Source of the DNA: Monoglobus sp964617455
Lineage (GTDB): Bacteria; Bacillota; Clostridia; Monoglobales; Monoglobaceae
Assembly: GCA_964617455.1 (NCBI GenBank)
Contig: CAZTYF010000008.1
Coordinates: 8,199-72,198, forward strand
Direction of reading: 5' to 3'
Length of the DNA: 64,000 nucleotides
Made by a program: the position numbers and the translations under genes. Below are positions 27,478 to 36,427 of this stretch, one piece after another. Numbering within the stretch: position 1 is the first letter of the stretch; every line of letters starts with the position of its first letter. The notes below the pieces were generated by a model. It was given only the letters and a program-made list of their open reading frames with translations. It ran no database searches and was not told the origin of the DNA.

Positions 27478-29778
27478 ATGAAAGTTTTGATGGCGACAAT
27501 GAAATTGGATATAGGCGGTGCCGAGACCCATATTGTGGAACTCTCGAAAGCTCTGAAACGGCGAGGTGTCGATGTGACCGTTGCGTCGGCAGGCGGAGCC
27601 TATGAAAAGGAGCTTGAGGAGGCCGGGATAACACACATCTATGTGCCCATGTCCGGCAAAAAGCCCTCGGATGTCCTCACTTCCTATCGGATTTTGAAAA
27701 AATTGATAAAACAAGAAAACTTCGATGTGGTCCACGGCCATGCGAGAATTCCCTGCTTTATTTTGAATATTATAAGAAAATCGGTGAAATTCCGATTTGT
27801 TACCACGGCTCATTGGGTGTTCAGCCTGAAATTTCCCTATAAGTATATGAGCAAATGGGGAGACCGCTCCTTGGCGGTCAGTGAAGACATAAAAAAATAT
27901 CTGATTGACAACTACGACATCCCCTCAAAGAATATCCGTATCACCATAAACGGCATAGATACGGAAAAATTTTCGAAAAATATCGATTGGTCGGATGTTG
28001 TCCGAGAGTTTGACCTAAGTGCCGAAATGCGGCGAATCGTGTATGTGAGCCGTATGGACAGCGACAGAAGTTTGGTTGCTCACAAACTTATCGCAATTGC
28101 GGAAAGGCTCAATGAGAAAATCCAAAATCTCGAAATCCTGATTGTGGGCGGCGGCAATGACTTTAAAAATATAAAAGCCGAAGCGGACAAGGTAAACGCC
28201 GACCGGGGGAAAACGCTCGTCAAATGCACCGGAGCGCGCACCGATATAAACAAATTCGTGGCAAGCGGTGAGATTTTTGTGGGAGTGAGCCGTTCGGCTC
28301 TTGAGGCCATGGCAGCGGAGAAGCCTTGTGTAATTGCCGGAAACGAAGGATATATCGGAATTTTTTCCCGAGACAAGCTCGGCATATCAATCAATACCAA
28401 CTTCTGCTGCAGAGGCTGCGATGAGGCTACCGAGGACAGGCTCTTTGAGGATATAGTGTCCCTGATGAACATGGACGCCGAAAAAAGGGAGAACTTAGGG
28501 GCCTACGGCAGACAGGTCATCGAAAAATACTACTCCATCGAAACCATGACAGACGATGCCATGAGAATGTATGTGAGCGTTATGAAAAACGAAGGCATAA
28601 ACGATGTGAGCCCCGACGAATTTGAGTCCGTGATGAACTACCCGCCTCTGCCCGCCGAAAAGGCCGATGAGTATGATGCGGTGATTTCGGGATACTACGG
28701 CTTTGACAACAGCGGCGACGATTCCATATTGAAAGCCATAATCAACAATCTGAGGGAGCTGAAGCCGGATATAAAGCTTTTGGTGCTGTCCGGCAACCCG
28801 AAGGAGACCTCTGCCCTCTACGGCGTTGACGCAATTCACAGGTTCAATATCGGAGCGGTGAGACACAATCTGAAGAGAGCCAAACTGTTGATAAGCGGCG
28901 GCGGCAGTTTGATTCAGGATGTCACCAGCGACAAGTCTTTGGCATATTATCTTTTCATTATTGAAACGGCGGCAAACTTGGGAACCGATGTTATGCTTTA
29001 CGCCAACGGAATAGGGCCCATACTCAATCATCGGAACTACCCGAGAATCCGCCACGCCCTCGGTAAGGCGGAACTGATCACCCTCAGGGAAAAGTCTTCT
29101 CTTGACGAACTCAAAAAAATCGGCGTTGAGAATCCGAAAATCACAGTCACGGCGGACCCTGCTTTTACGCTTCGGCCCACCACGGAGGAGACGGCCGACG
29201 AGATATTAAAAGAAAGCGGTATAGGCCCCGGGGAGGGTTTTGTGTGCGTTTCCGTTCGGCCTTGGAAGAAGCTGTCCCCGAACTTCGAATCGGAAATTGC
29301 AAATTCCGTGAAATACATATATGAAAAATACGGCTTAAGGACACTGTTTATACCCATGCAATGCCCGAAAGATTCGGAAATAACCCAAAAAACCGCTCAT
29401 CTTGCAGGATCCTGCGGGTTGGTCGCTCCCGAAAAGCTGAGCCCGGCGGAAATATTGGGGATAGTCAAACGCTCGGAAATCGTCATCGGAATGCGCCTCC
29501 ACACGCTGATATATGCGGCATCGGTGGCAACACCCATAATCGGCCTCATGTATGACCCGAAAATCAGTGCCGTTATTGAATACATAGGCAGAAATGATGA
29601 GATCTCGGTTGAAAGCCTGACCTCGGCGGATCTCAACGTCCTCATTGACGAAGTGATGGCCAATCGGGGCTCCATAAAGGCCGGCTTGATAAAATCAGTC
29701 GCCGAACTCAAAAACCTTGCCGAGTCCAACGCGGAGGCGGCCCTTAAGTTAATCTCAAAAAAGAGGGATAATGTATGA
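27478..29778 (+). CDS. Fusion of a GT4 glycosyltransferase and a CsaB polysaccharide pyruvyltransferase
   Basis: This protein has 766 residues in two parts. Residues 1 to about 390 form a GT-B glycosyltransferase: DIGGAETHIVELSKALKRRG at the N-terminus and the nucleotide-sugar segment GVSRSALEAMAAEKP. Residues about 400-760 are a polysaccharide pyruvyl transferase: SGYYGFDNSGDDSILKAI, ISGGGSLIQD, YANGIGP and GMRLHTLIYAA, as in CsaB. CsaB adds ketal-linked pyruvate to the secondary cell-wall polymer so that SLH domains can bind. The fused transferase may add the sugar that is pyruvylated. CsaB is normally about 370 residues and unfused. ATG 27478 follows GGAAAGGA. The SLH proteins encoded at 11.9-20.1 kb are the expected beneficiaries. 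It overlaps the next gene by ATGA. Confidence 0.92.
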   Translation: MKVLMATMKLDIGGAETHIVELSKALKRRGVDVTVASAGGAYEKELEEAGITHIYVPMSGKKPSDVLTSYRILKKLIKQENFDVVHGHARIPCFILNIIRKSVKFRFVTTAHWVFSLKFPYKYMSKWGDRSLAVSEDIKKYLIDNYDIPSKNIRITINGIDTEKFSKNIDWSDVVREFDLSAEMRRIVYVSRMDSDRSLVAHKLIAIAERLNEKIQNLEILIVGGGNDFKNIKAEADKVNADRGKTLVKCTGARTDINKFVASGEIFVGVSRSALEAMAAEKPCVIAGNEGYIGIFSRDKLGISINTNFCCRGCDEATEDRLFEDIVSLMNMDAEKRENLGAYGRQVIEKYYSIETMTDDAMRMYVSVMKNEGINDVSPDEFESVMNYPPLPAEKADEYDAVISGYYGFDNSGDDSILKAIINNLRELKPDIKLLVLSGNPKETSALYGVDAIHRFNIGAVRHNLKRAKLLISGGGSLIQDVTSDKSLAYYLFIIETAANLGTDVMLYANGIGPILNHRNYPRIRHALGKAELITLREKSSLDELKKIGVENPKITVTADPAFTLRPTTEETADEILKESGIGPGEGFVCVSVRPWKKLSPNFESEIANSVKYIYEKYGLRTLFIPMQCPKDSEITQKTAHLAGSCGLVAPEKLSPAEILGIVKRSEIVIGMRLHTLIYAASVATPIIGLMYDPKISAVIEYIGRNDEISVESLTSADLNVLIDEVMANRGSIKAGLIKSVAELKNLAESNAEAALKLISKKRDNV

Positions 29779-30962
29779 ATTTATTTATTTTCAACAACCT
29801 GAATCGGGACAGGACCATAAATGCACTTTTAAAATTCAGAGATACGGGAGATACGGCGGCCTACTATGAGGCGGCCCGCCGTTTGATAAAATTTTCCGCA
29901 GGACGGCTCACCAAGGGCAGCCCGGTTAAGGAGTATGTGCTCCGTTCCATGTTGGAAGCGGATAACCTCCCGAATCCGGAGACGGTTCGTGACTTTTTGA
30001 GGCGGGACACAAGCATAATCTTCGATGAACTGCTGACCCCCGATTGGGACGGTCTTTGCCGCAAGAATAAGCTTGTTCCCTTTTCGGCCGTAAATGTTCC
30101 TCCCGCATCGGGGGGACCCGGCGGATATGCCCACTCTCTCCTCGGCATGATGAACGCCTCATCCAAAGAGGCGCTTATGGGAGCAATGCTCGCCCACGCC
30201 GAGATATTCGGCACCGGCAGGACCTCTGCCTTTGCTGCCCTGAGATGGGAAGGCGGCAAGCTTCGGGGAATAGTCAATGCCGACCCCATAACCTTTGACG
30301 ATTTGGTGGGCCTTGAGCACCAGAAAGAAGTCCTGATTGCCAACACCGAAAGCTTCGTAAACGGTCTGCCCGCCAATGATGTGCTTCTCACCGGAAGCAG
30401 CGGTACGGGAAAGTCCTCCTGTGTGAAAGCCTGTCTCAATATGTTCAAAGACCGAGGCCTGAGGCTTGTGGAGGTTAAAAAATCCGATTTGAGCAAACTC
30501 GGCAAGGTTCTTGACCAAATAAACAACGATATGCTCAAATATATCGTTTTTATCGATGACCTGTCCTTTGAAGCCGATGACCCGAGCTATAAGGAACTGA
30601 AAGTCGCCCTTGACGGCCAAGCGGAGGTGCGGGAGCGGAATATCCTGATTTATGCAACCTCGAACAGGCGCAGACTTATAAAGGAGACCTGGTCCGACAG
30701 AGACGGAGGCGATGAAATCCATCGGAGCGAGTCCATCAATGAACGGAAGTCCCTGGCGGAGCGCTTCGGAATCAACCTGAGTTTCCTGACCCCGACCCAA
30801 AAAGAATACCTGCTCATCGTTCGGGAAATGCTCGCAAAACACAATATCGAAATGACCGATGAAATCAAAAGCCGTGCCTTAAGTTGGGAAATCCAATACA
30901 ACGGATTTTCCGGCAGGACTGCGGCCCAATTTGTGACAAGCATATTGAGCGGCAAGGCGTAA
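29775..30962 (+). CDS. DUF815-type AAA ATPase
   Basis: This 395-residue cytoplasmic protein has an N-terminal helical region and an AAA core. Walker A is LTGSSGTGKSS near residue 210 and Walker B is KYIVFIDDLSFE. Sensor-1 is ILIYATSNRR and an arginine-rich tail follows. The segment ITFDDLVGLEHQKEVLIANTESF before Walker A is typical of the DUF815 family, whose function is not established. The ATGA overlap with the GT4-CsaB gene implies coupled translation, so it might assist cell-wall polymer assembly, but the link is only contextual. Confidence 0.85.
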   Translation: MNLFIFNNLNRDRTINALLKFRDTGDTAAYYEAARRLIKFSAGRLTKGSPVKEYVLRSMLEADNLPNPETVRDFLRRDTSIIFDELLTPDWDGLCRKNKLVPFSAVNVPPASGGPGGYAHSLLGMMNASSKEALMGAMLAHAEIFGTGRTSAFAALRWEGGKLRGIVNADPITFDDLVGLEHQKEVLIANTESFVNGLPANDVLLTGSSGTGKSSCVKACLNMFKDRGLRLVEVKKSDLSKLGKVLDQINNDMLKYIVFIDDLSFEADDPSYKELKVALDGQAEVRERNILIYATSNRRRLIKETWSDRDGGDEIHRSESINERKSLAERFGINLSFLTPTQKEYLLIVREMLAKHNIEMTDEIKSRALSWEIQYNGFSGRTAAQFVTSILSGKA

Positions 30963-31093
30963 CATTTTCGGCATCGATATGGATATTAATGTTAAAATAA
31001 GCTAACAATTTGTTTTAATTTTGAAATCCGGATTGATTTTTTCCGCATTTTGTGAGAGAATGCTTTTGATAGATTATAGGTGGGTGAGAGATT

Positions 31094-32674
31094 ATGCCGG
31101 ATGGCAAAGAAAATATTCCCAAAAATACGGATACGGACAATATCGTCAAAACCGGTTCCGAAGAGGGGGCCTCGGACAAAAGGAAATCCTCAAAAAAGCC
31201 AAAGAGGTCCCGAATTTTAGGAATTGCGGCGGGATGCGCGGCGGCTGTTATAGCGGTAGCCTCGGTGGGCTATGTTGCATATGTGGGAGCATATGACAAA
31301 GTGATGCCCAATACCTATGTGGATACGGTGAAAGTGGGAGGCATGACCCAAACAGAGGCGGCAAATGTCCTGGGCGCCGCCTACAGTCCGGATAAAATCG
31401 CAGGAAAAACCATAAATTTCCATTGCAAAGACTCCGTTTCCAGCATAAACGTGGATAACCTCTTTATGGTTTTTGAGCCGGAAAAGATGGCCGCCGGCGC
31501 CTTTGCATACGGGCGGGAGAAGCCGGGATTTTTTTACAAACTTAAAAATTTTACGGCCGGTCTGTTCTCAAAAAAGGAAATTACGCCTGCGGCATCCTAT
31601 GATGAGGGTGCCCTTGCGGGCGCCATATCCGATATATGTTCTCCCTATGAGAGGGAGCCCTTGGGCTATACTTACAGATTGGGCGATAATAACAACATAA
31701 TCATAGCCAAACCCCAGCAGGGAGCCAAGGTGGATATGGATGATGCAATCAATAAGGTCATTGATGACATATTTGACTTCAAATTCGAAGATATCACTTT
31801 TGAGCCCCAAATCGTAGAGGCGGAGCCCCTTGACTTGGATGCGTTTTATGGGTATATCACCGCACCCGCAACGGATGCCTCATATGCCAAAGATGCGAAC
31901 AACAAGGTCTATGTGGTGCCCTCAAAGCCTCAAATCGTGGTGAGCAAATCGGAAATAGAGAAGGCCGTAAACCAATCGGAAATCGAATACAGTGTTCCGG
32001 TTCAAGTTGTTCAACCGGCGGTTGATACCGCATTTTTGCAAAGCATTATGTATGAGGACACTCTCGGAACATATACCACCTACTATGGCGGCAGCAGCGC
32101 CGCAAGGTCGAGTAATATTGCCATAAGCTCGAACACCATAAGCGGTCTTGAGCTTTTGCCCGGGGAGCGATTCGACTTCAACAAAGTGGTGGGCAAGAGG
32201 ACCCCGGACCGAGGCTATCTTCCCGCCCCCGTGTATGTCATAAAAGACGGGGAAACGGTCAGCGAAATCGATTACGGCGGCGGAATTTGCCAGGTTTCTT
32301 CAACCATATTCTGCGCCGTTGACAGGGCAAAACTGAAGGTCGTCGCCAGGACATCCCATTCAAAGGATGTTGCCTATGTTCCCGAGGGAATGGATGCGAC
32401 GGTCTCCTGGGGCGGTCCCGAATTTATATTTGAAAACAGCACCAAATATCCCATACGAATCTTCGTGTCCGCAGGGGGAGGTTCCCTTACGGCAAGAATC
32501 GTCGGCTCCAGAGCCGCGGCGCCCAATATCAAAATTGAAACATCAAACGACGGCAGCAACGTGGTGGTCACCAAAACAACCGCAGCCGCCGACGGCAGCA
32601 CATACCAAGAAGTCTTTGACAGCAAGACCCTGCCTCTTCCTCTGCCCGCCGCTCCGACCGAGGCGGTGCAATAG
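31094..32674 (+). CDS. VanW family protein with peptidoglycan-binding-like domains
   Basis: This 526-residue membrane-anchored protein has a polar N-terminal tail, one membrane span near residues 40-60, then an extracytoplasmic region. Two YoaR-like PG_binding_4 regions (about 75-290) precede the VanW domain, seen as SSNIAISSNTISGLELLPGE, FDFNKVVGKRT and GGGICQVSSTIFCAV. VanW proteins occur in vancomycin-resistance clusters and widely in spore-formers; a role at the cell wall is accepted, the reaction is not known. A Pro-rich short tail ends the protein. GGTGGGTGAGAG precedes ATG 31094. It stands alone after the DUF815 gene (131-bp gap). Confidence 0.9.
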   Translation: MPDGKENIPKNTDTDNIVKTGSEEGASDKRKSSKKPKRSRILGIAAGCAAAVIAVASVGYVAYVGAYDKVMPNTYVDTVKVGGMTQTEAANVLGAAYSPDKIAGKTINFHCKDSVSSINVDNLFMVFEPEKMAAGAFAYGREKPGFFYKLKNFTAGLFSKKEITPAASYDEGALAGAISDICSPYEREPLGYTYRLGDNNNIIIAKPQQGAKVDMDDAINKVIDDIFDFKFEDITFEPQIVEAEPLDLDAFYGYITAPATDASYAKDANNKVYVVPSKPQIVVSKSEIEKAVNQSEIEYSVPVQVVQPAVDTAFLQSIMYEDTLGTYTTYYGGSSAARSSNIAISSNTISGLELLPGERFDFNKVVGKRTPDRGYLPAPVYVIKDGETVSEIDYGGGICQVSSTIFCAVDRAKLKVVARTSHSKDVAYVPEGMDATVSWGGPEFIFENSTKYPIRIFVSAGGGSLTARIVGSRAAAPNIKIETSNDGSNVVVTKTTAAADGSTYQEVFDSKTLPLPLPAAPTEAVQ

Positions 32675-32714
32675 GCGGCCGAGATTCGGGCGGGTTTATC
32701 CGCATTTACGCTCC

Positions 32715-34106
32715 TCATCCCCTCACGAGGGCATCATATGATACCAAATTCACATTTCCCATTTTCTCGGCTTTGTTCTCGCAATCTTTTGTAAAGCCCG
32801 ATTTTGAGAATAGGAAACAGTGCTTGGTTTGATGGGTGAAAAGTTCGCTGCGGCGGATAAGAGTTTCCAAAACACCGAGGCCAACCTTCTCGTTGGTCCA
32901 CTTGCACTCGGCAAACAGGGCTGCATTTTTGTCCTGTTCCCCCATTATATCGATTTCCGCCTGGGCCTTTTCTCTCGGGTCCGGGCCCCACCAACGTCCG
33001 AGAGACATAAACTTTATCGGACAATCCCCCGAAAGGAGCTTTTTCCAAAGGTATTGTTTGCAAATATCCTCAAACACCCTGCCCATATAGCCGGAGAGCT
33101 GCGGCTCAATTCGACTATATACCAAATCTGCCGCTCCCCGTGCGATGGCGGAATTGTTGGGCGGTACAAAGCGATACCAAAATCGAAACATATTGTCCTC
33201 AATGGAATATACGGATTTTCGGGACGCCTTCTCTCCATAGGGCGTCTCTTTTTGAACTATTCCGAGACTTATCAGATTTTTTATGTAATTCGCACATACA
33301 TTGGTATTTTCGCCGACCTTGCCCGAAATCTCAGACAATTTCGTCGCTCCCGCGGCTATGGCGGTGACTGTTGCCGTATAAACCGCAGGCTCTCGAACCT
33401 CCTGTTTCAGCAGGTTCATCGGTTCTTCGTACAGAAAAGACGACGGGTTCAGGAATGTGTTTTTGATGTTATCCTCAACACTCATTCCGTCATCCATCTC
33501 CAAGAGATATTGGGGCGTGCCCCCGGCAATGCCATAGATGAGAGCCATATCCTCCGCCGAAAAACCTTCAAAGCAGGTGCATGCATCAAAAAAGTCAAAA
33601 GGCAAAAGTTTGATTTGGGCCGTCCTGCGTCCATATAGGGGAGACTTGTACGCAAGGACATTGTCTTCCATATATGACATGGAAGATCCGCATAAAATCA
33701 GCATAAGTTTCGAGGTGTCTTTGTATCTGTCAATCAAAAGCTGCAGTGTGGACGCAAGACTCTCGGATGTGCGGGCAACATAGGGATATTCGTCGATTGC
33801 AAGCACAAGTCTGTCTCTCTCCGCCAATTTAAAAACAGCCTCTATGGCAGCCTGAAAAGACGAAAAAGAGACCTCTCCCCCAAATCCGCCCGCATATTCC
33901 ATTATGCTTTCGGAAAAATTCTCGAGGTTTTGCTTTTCGTTGCTTTCAACACCCGTAAAATAAATCGCTCTCTTCCCCTTGAGGAATTCATTGATAAGAG
34001 CGGTTTTGCCCACTCGCCGCCGACCGTAAAGCACCGCAAATTCGAATTTTTCGGACTCAAAAAGCTCATCAAGAACATCAAGTTCCCTGCGTCTTCCGAC
34101 AAACAT
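32715..34106 (-). CDS. P-loop ATPase with DUF234-like C-terminal domain
   Basis: The protein has 463 residues. The N-terminal ATPase resembles archaeal-type ATPases: FVGRRRELDVLDELF, Walker A YGRRRVGKTALINEF and Walker B LVLAIDEYPYV. A winged-helix region around 250-310 follows. The C-terminal part has DPREKAQAEIDIMGEQDKNA and FAECKW, the acidic/Lys pattern of PD-(D/E)XK-like DUF234 domains. The function of the family is uncertain; mobile and defence-associated roles have been suggested for relatives. ATG 34106 is 8 nt after GGAGG. It has a near-consensus promoter whose -35 lies in an inverted/direct repeat array, so expression is probably tightly regulated. Confidence 0.85.
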   Translation of the reverse strand: MFVGRRRELDVLDELFESEKFEFAVLYGRRRVGKTALINEFLKGKRAIYFTGVESNEKQNLENFSESIMEYAGGFGGEVSFSSFQAAIEAVFKLAERDRLVLAIDEYPYVARTSESLASTLQLLIDRYKDTSKLMLILCGSSMSYMEDNVLAYKSPLYGRRTAQIKLLPFDFFDACTCFEGFSAEDMALIYGIAGGTPQYLLEMDDGMSVEDNIKNTFLNPSSFLYEEPMNLLKQEVREPAVYTATVTAIAAGATKLSEISGKVGENTNVCANYIKNLISLGIVQKETPYGEKASRKSVYSIEDNMFRFWYRFVPPNNSAIARGAADLVYSRIEPQLSGYMGRVFEDICKQYLWKKLLSGDCPIKFMSLGRWWGPDPREKAQAEIDIMGEQDKNAALFAECKWTNEKVGLGVLETLIRRSELFTHQTKHCFLFSKSGFTKDCENKAEKMGNVNLVSYDALVRG

Positions 34107-34135
34107 AACCATCACCTCCGAATCAAGTTGTCTCG

Positions 34136-34164
34136 ATTATATCACACATAATAAAATTAGTCAA
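34136..34164 (-). promoter_or_regulatory. Promoter of the DUF234-type ATPase gene
   Basis: On the minus strand TTGACT (34164-34159), a 17-bp spacer and TATAAT (34141-34136) are seen. The -35 is inside the first arm of the repeat at 34157-34209. Confidence 0.75.
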
Positions 34165-34209
34165 GTATAAATGACTAATTTATACTTGACTAATTTATAC
34201 TTGACTGAC
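34157..34209. repeat. Inverted plus direct 15-bp repeats, probable operator
   Basis: TTAGTCAAGTATAAA (34157-34171) is inverted as TTTATACTTGACTAA (34179-34193), and a further copy TTTATACTTGACTGAC begins at 34194. Three half-sites therefore overlap the -35 of the ATPase promoter and end at the stop codon of the HxlR gene. A dimeric repressor could bind here; the adjacent HxlR-type regulator is a candidate. Confidence 0.7.
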
Positions 34210-34554
34210 TTATGTTTGGCTGCTTAATCGGTTTTCGGTGCCCCACTCGCACATTTGGTCCAAAATCGGGATGAGGGACATCCCCCGCTCCGTTAAGCTG
34301 TATTCCACTTTGGGCGGAACTTGGGGATATTCCTTTCGGTTCACCAACCCATCCGCTTCCAGTTGTTTTAAAGCGGAACTCAGCGTTTTGAATGTTATAC
34401 CGCCGATATATTTTTTCATTTCATTAAAACGGACGACCTTAAATTCCATCAGAGTGTACAGAATAAACATCTTATATTTGCCCTGAATGAGAGACATGGT
34501 ATAATTAAATCCCGTATCTTCCAACTTACAATTTGCAATACATTCTTTGCTCAT
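34210..34554 (-). CDS. HxlR-family winged-helix regulator
   Basis: This 114-residue protein has the HxlR (DUF24) pattern: CKLEDTGFNYTMSLIQGKYK, MKKYIGGITFKTLSSALKQL and YPQVPPKVEYSLTERGMSLIPI. The early Cys residues (5 and 10) could sense oxidants or aldehydes as in some relatives. It is divergent from a flavin reductase gene, the usual arrangement for a regulator and its target. GGAGG lies 8 nt before ATG 34554. Its gene ends within the operator-like repeats of the next gene on the same strand. Confidence 0.92.
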   Translation of the reverse strand: MSKECIANCKLEDTGFNYTMSLIQGKYKMFILYTLMEFKVVRFNEMKKYIGGITFKTLSSALKQLEADGLVNRKEYPQVPPKVEYSLTERGMSLIPILDQMCEWGTENRLSSQT

Positions 34555-34596
34555 AACACTTTCCTCCGAGATAGTATATATCTTAAATGTGCGTAC

Positions 34597-34624
34597 TTGT
34601 ATTTTTTCTTATTATGGGTATAAT
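34597..34624 (+). promoter_or_regulatory. Promoter of the flavin reductase-like gene
   Basis: TTGTAT (34597-34602), a 16-bp spacer and TATAAT (34619-34624) are followed by the short inverted repeat GACTTGAAAAAGTC (34636-34649). TAGTATAT occurs on both sides of the promoter (34572 and 34627 regions), possible HxlR contact sites. Confidence 0.5.
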
Positions 34625-34700
34625 TATAGTATATCGACTTGAAAAAGTCAATATGCGGGAATTCATTCCGCAAAGCAATAAAACATAAGGAGTTGAGAAT

Positions 34701-35288
34701 ATGAAAAAAGAATTCGGAGTAAATCCCTATTTGTTTCCCATGCCGACTTATATGATTGGAACATATAACGAGGATGATTCCGTAGATGTGATGATGATGG
34801 CGTGGGGCGGGATTTGCGCAGAGGATATGGTGGCGTTGAATTTGGAGAAAGAGCACAAAACAGTCTCCAATATCAAAGCTCGAAGGGCGTTTACTCTTGC
34901 TGTTCCCGGGGCAGATACTATAGAAGCCTCGGACTTTCTCGGAATTGCAACCGCAAACAAGATGCCCGACAAATTCACCCGCAGCGGACTTCATGCATAT
35001 AAGAGCAGTCTTGTGGATGCGCCGATTATAGAGGAATATCCCCTCACATTGGAGTGTACCGTTGAAAAAATCGAAGAAGAGCCGTATGGTCCCAGGATAC
35101 TCGGAAGGATTGTCAATGTGTTGGCAGACGAGAAGGTCTTGGATGAAAAAGGCAAAATCGACGCCGCAAAGTTAAACGCTTTTATGTTCGACCAAATGCA
35201 ATTCGGCTATTATGCCGTGGGGCCAAAAATCGGTCAGGCTTGGAAGAGCGGTGCGGGCTTAATGAAAAACCAAGAAAATTCAAAATGA
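34701..35288 (+). CDS. Flavin reductase-like (FMN-binding split barrel) protein
   Basis: This 195-residue protein resembles the flavin reductase/FlaRed family: NPYLFPMPTYMIGTYNEDDS, MMMAWGGICAEDMVALNL, AFTLAVPGAD and ADFLGIATANKMPDKF-like segment, then the C-terminal FGYYAVGPKIGQAWKSG. Such proteins bind FMN and reduce flavins or small electrophiles. AAGGAG lies 9 nt before ATG 34701. The divergent HxlR regulator suggests induction by the compound it acts on. No partner oxygenase is adjacent, as expected for an anaerobe. Confidence 0.9.
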   Translation: MKKEFGVNPYLFPMPTYMIGTYNEDDSVDVMMMAWGGICAEDMVALNLEKEHKTVSNIKARRAFTLAVPGADTIEASDFLGIATANKMPDKFTRSGLHAYKSSLVDAPIIEEYPLTLECTVEKIEEEPYGPRILGRIVNVLADEKVLDEKGKIDAAKLNAFMFDQMQFGYYAVGPKIGQAWKSGAGLMKNQENSK

Positions 35289-35338
35289 CGGCACCGCCGT
35301 GTCAAGGCGCAAAAGGCATTTCGCTCTTTGCGCCTTTG

Positions 35339-35554
35339 TCAGCCTCTCACCAAGCCGCTTTGGAATTCCGCGTTTATTTCCGATATTTCCTTTTTCCCCT
35401 CAATGTACGGGCGATAGATTTCATCAACTCGGCCGCCGCCCAAGTTGTCGCAGCCGTTGCAAAATTCGCACTCCCCTCCGCAAAAGGAGAGCGACCGCCT
35501 TATTATTTCCTCCCGCTCCTCTCTCGTTGTGTCCGCAATGAGTATGGATTTCAT
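35339..35554 (-). CDS. Small Cys-rich protein of unknown function
   Basis: This 71-residue protein begins MKSILIADTTREEREEIIRR, has a cysteine cluster CGGECEFCNGC around residues 25-35 and ends with GKKEISEINAEF. I recall similar small proteins from other Clostridia, which supports it being real. The four cysteines in 11 residues could bind a metal or iron-sulfur cluster. AAGGG is about 10 nt before ATG 35554. It is convergent with the flavin reductase-like gene. No function can be assigned. Confidence 0.65.
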   Translation of the reverse strand: MKSILIADTTREEREEIIRRSLSFCGGECEFCNGCDNLGGGRVDEIYRPYIEGKKEISEINAEFQSGLVRG

Positions 35555-35768
35555 GGTTTAACATCCCTTTTTAAAACATAGTGATTTGATATGTATTGTA
35601 TACCTATATTCAATTTTTGTCAATATTATCGGGAGTTAAAAGAGGGTATAAATTTGTAAAAACTCGGTTCTGCAACACCTCAAAATTCAGTAGATAAAGC
35701 GACACACATTACGTGCCGCCCGGGAGAGTTCCCGCCCTCTTATTCTATTGTACCAATATCATCTTTTC

Positions 35769-36047
35769 CTAATTAACGTTATAGCCAAACTCGCGTGTTT
35801 TTAAAACGTCCTTCCAGTATGACTCTCTTTCCGGTGCCTTAGCCCGTCCTGTTTCGGTTTTAGGAAATATCTCTAATAGCGAATAGCTGAAATTTCTTTG
35901 GATGTACTCTATCCCTTTTTCTTTAACCAATTTTTTAAGTTGCTTATTCGGATAGGATTCTGTACTGTCATATCCGGCTTGAAGATTCCTATCCCTATTA
36001 TAACAAACAAATCGTGCCACGGAGTGCCTTCTTTTCAATATTTGCAA
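35769..36047 (-). pseudogene. C-terminal remnant of a GIY-YIG-type nuclease gene
   Basis: The last 75 residues of this 92-codon frame fit the tail of GIY-YIG family proteins: YNRDRNLQAGYDSTESYPNK, LLEIFPK and the ending ESYWKDVLKTREFGYNVN. The GIY and YIG motifs and the catalytic region are missing. Upstream, the frame enters the repeated motif at 35985-36050, so the 5' part was probably lost when this repeat moved in or recombined. No ribosome site precedes the apparent ATG. Confidence 0.55.
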
Positions 36048-36050
36048 TTT
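35985..36050 (-). repeat. Short copy (C) of the composite repeat's end motif
   Basis: On the minus strand this reads GAAAAGAAGGCACTCCGTGG then CACGATTTGTTTGTTATAAT. Nearly the same motif ends copy A (37314-37355) and copy B (63670-63712). All carry GGCAC twice, 5 bp apart. Similarity with copy A continues into GGAATCT, so the motif may be part of an old gene or promoter that spread with the repeat. Confidence 0.65.
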
Positions 36051-36232
36051 TTTTGCATTTGTGAATGAATCGCCTAAATTTTTTCACTCGCAAAAGGCGC
36101 GGAAGCACCCTTTTAAGCCTCATGGCTTTTTTAATAAATTCAAAAGCGAGTGAGTAGCTATACTCTCTCTCTTCTCTTCTCTTATTTCTCTTATCTTCTC
36201 TTCCCTTCTCTTCTCTTACGCTGCCTAAGGCG

Positions 36233-36297
36233 GTTGCACAAGGGAGCTGCACAAGATGGTTGCACAAGGGAGCTGCACAAGGGGGCTGCACAAGGCG
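36233..36297. repeat. 13-bp tandem repeat
   Basis: Five units alternate between GTTGCACAAGGGA and GCTGCACAAGGGG types, ending near 36297. A single related copy (GTTGCACAAGACG) stands at 36546. The core TGCACAAG is constant. No coding or known regulatory role is visible. Confidence 0.8.
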
Positions 36298-36427
36298 CTC
36301 ATCGGAACTCGCCTCTTAACTCGTTTCCTCGCAAGCGAGGAAAGCATCGCCACGTCGGAAATCCCTACGCCTGCTTGTTTTGCCCTGACGGGCAAAAGCG
36401 GCGCCTGCTTCGGGTTTCCTCCTCTTT

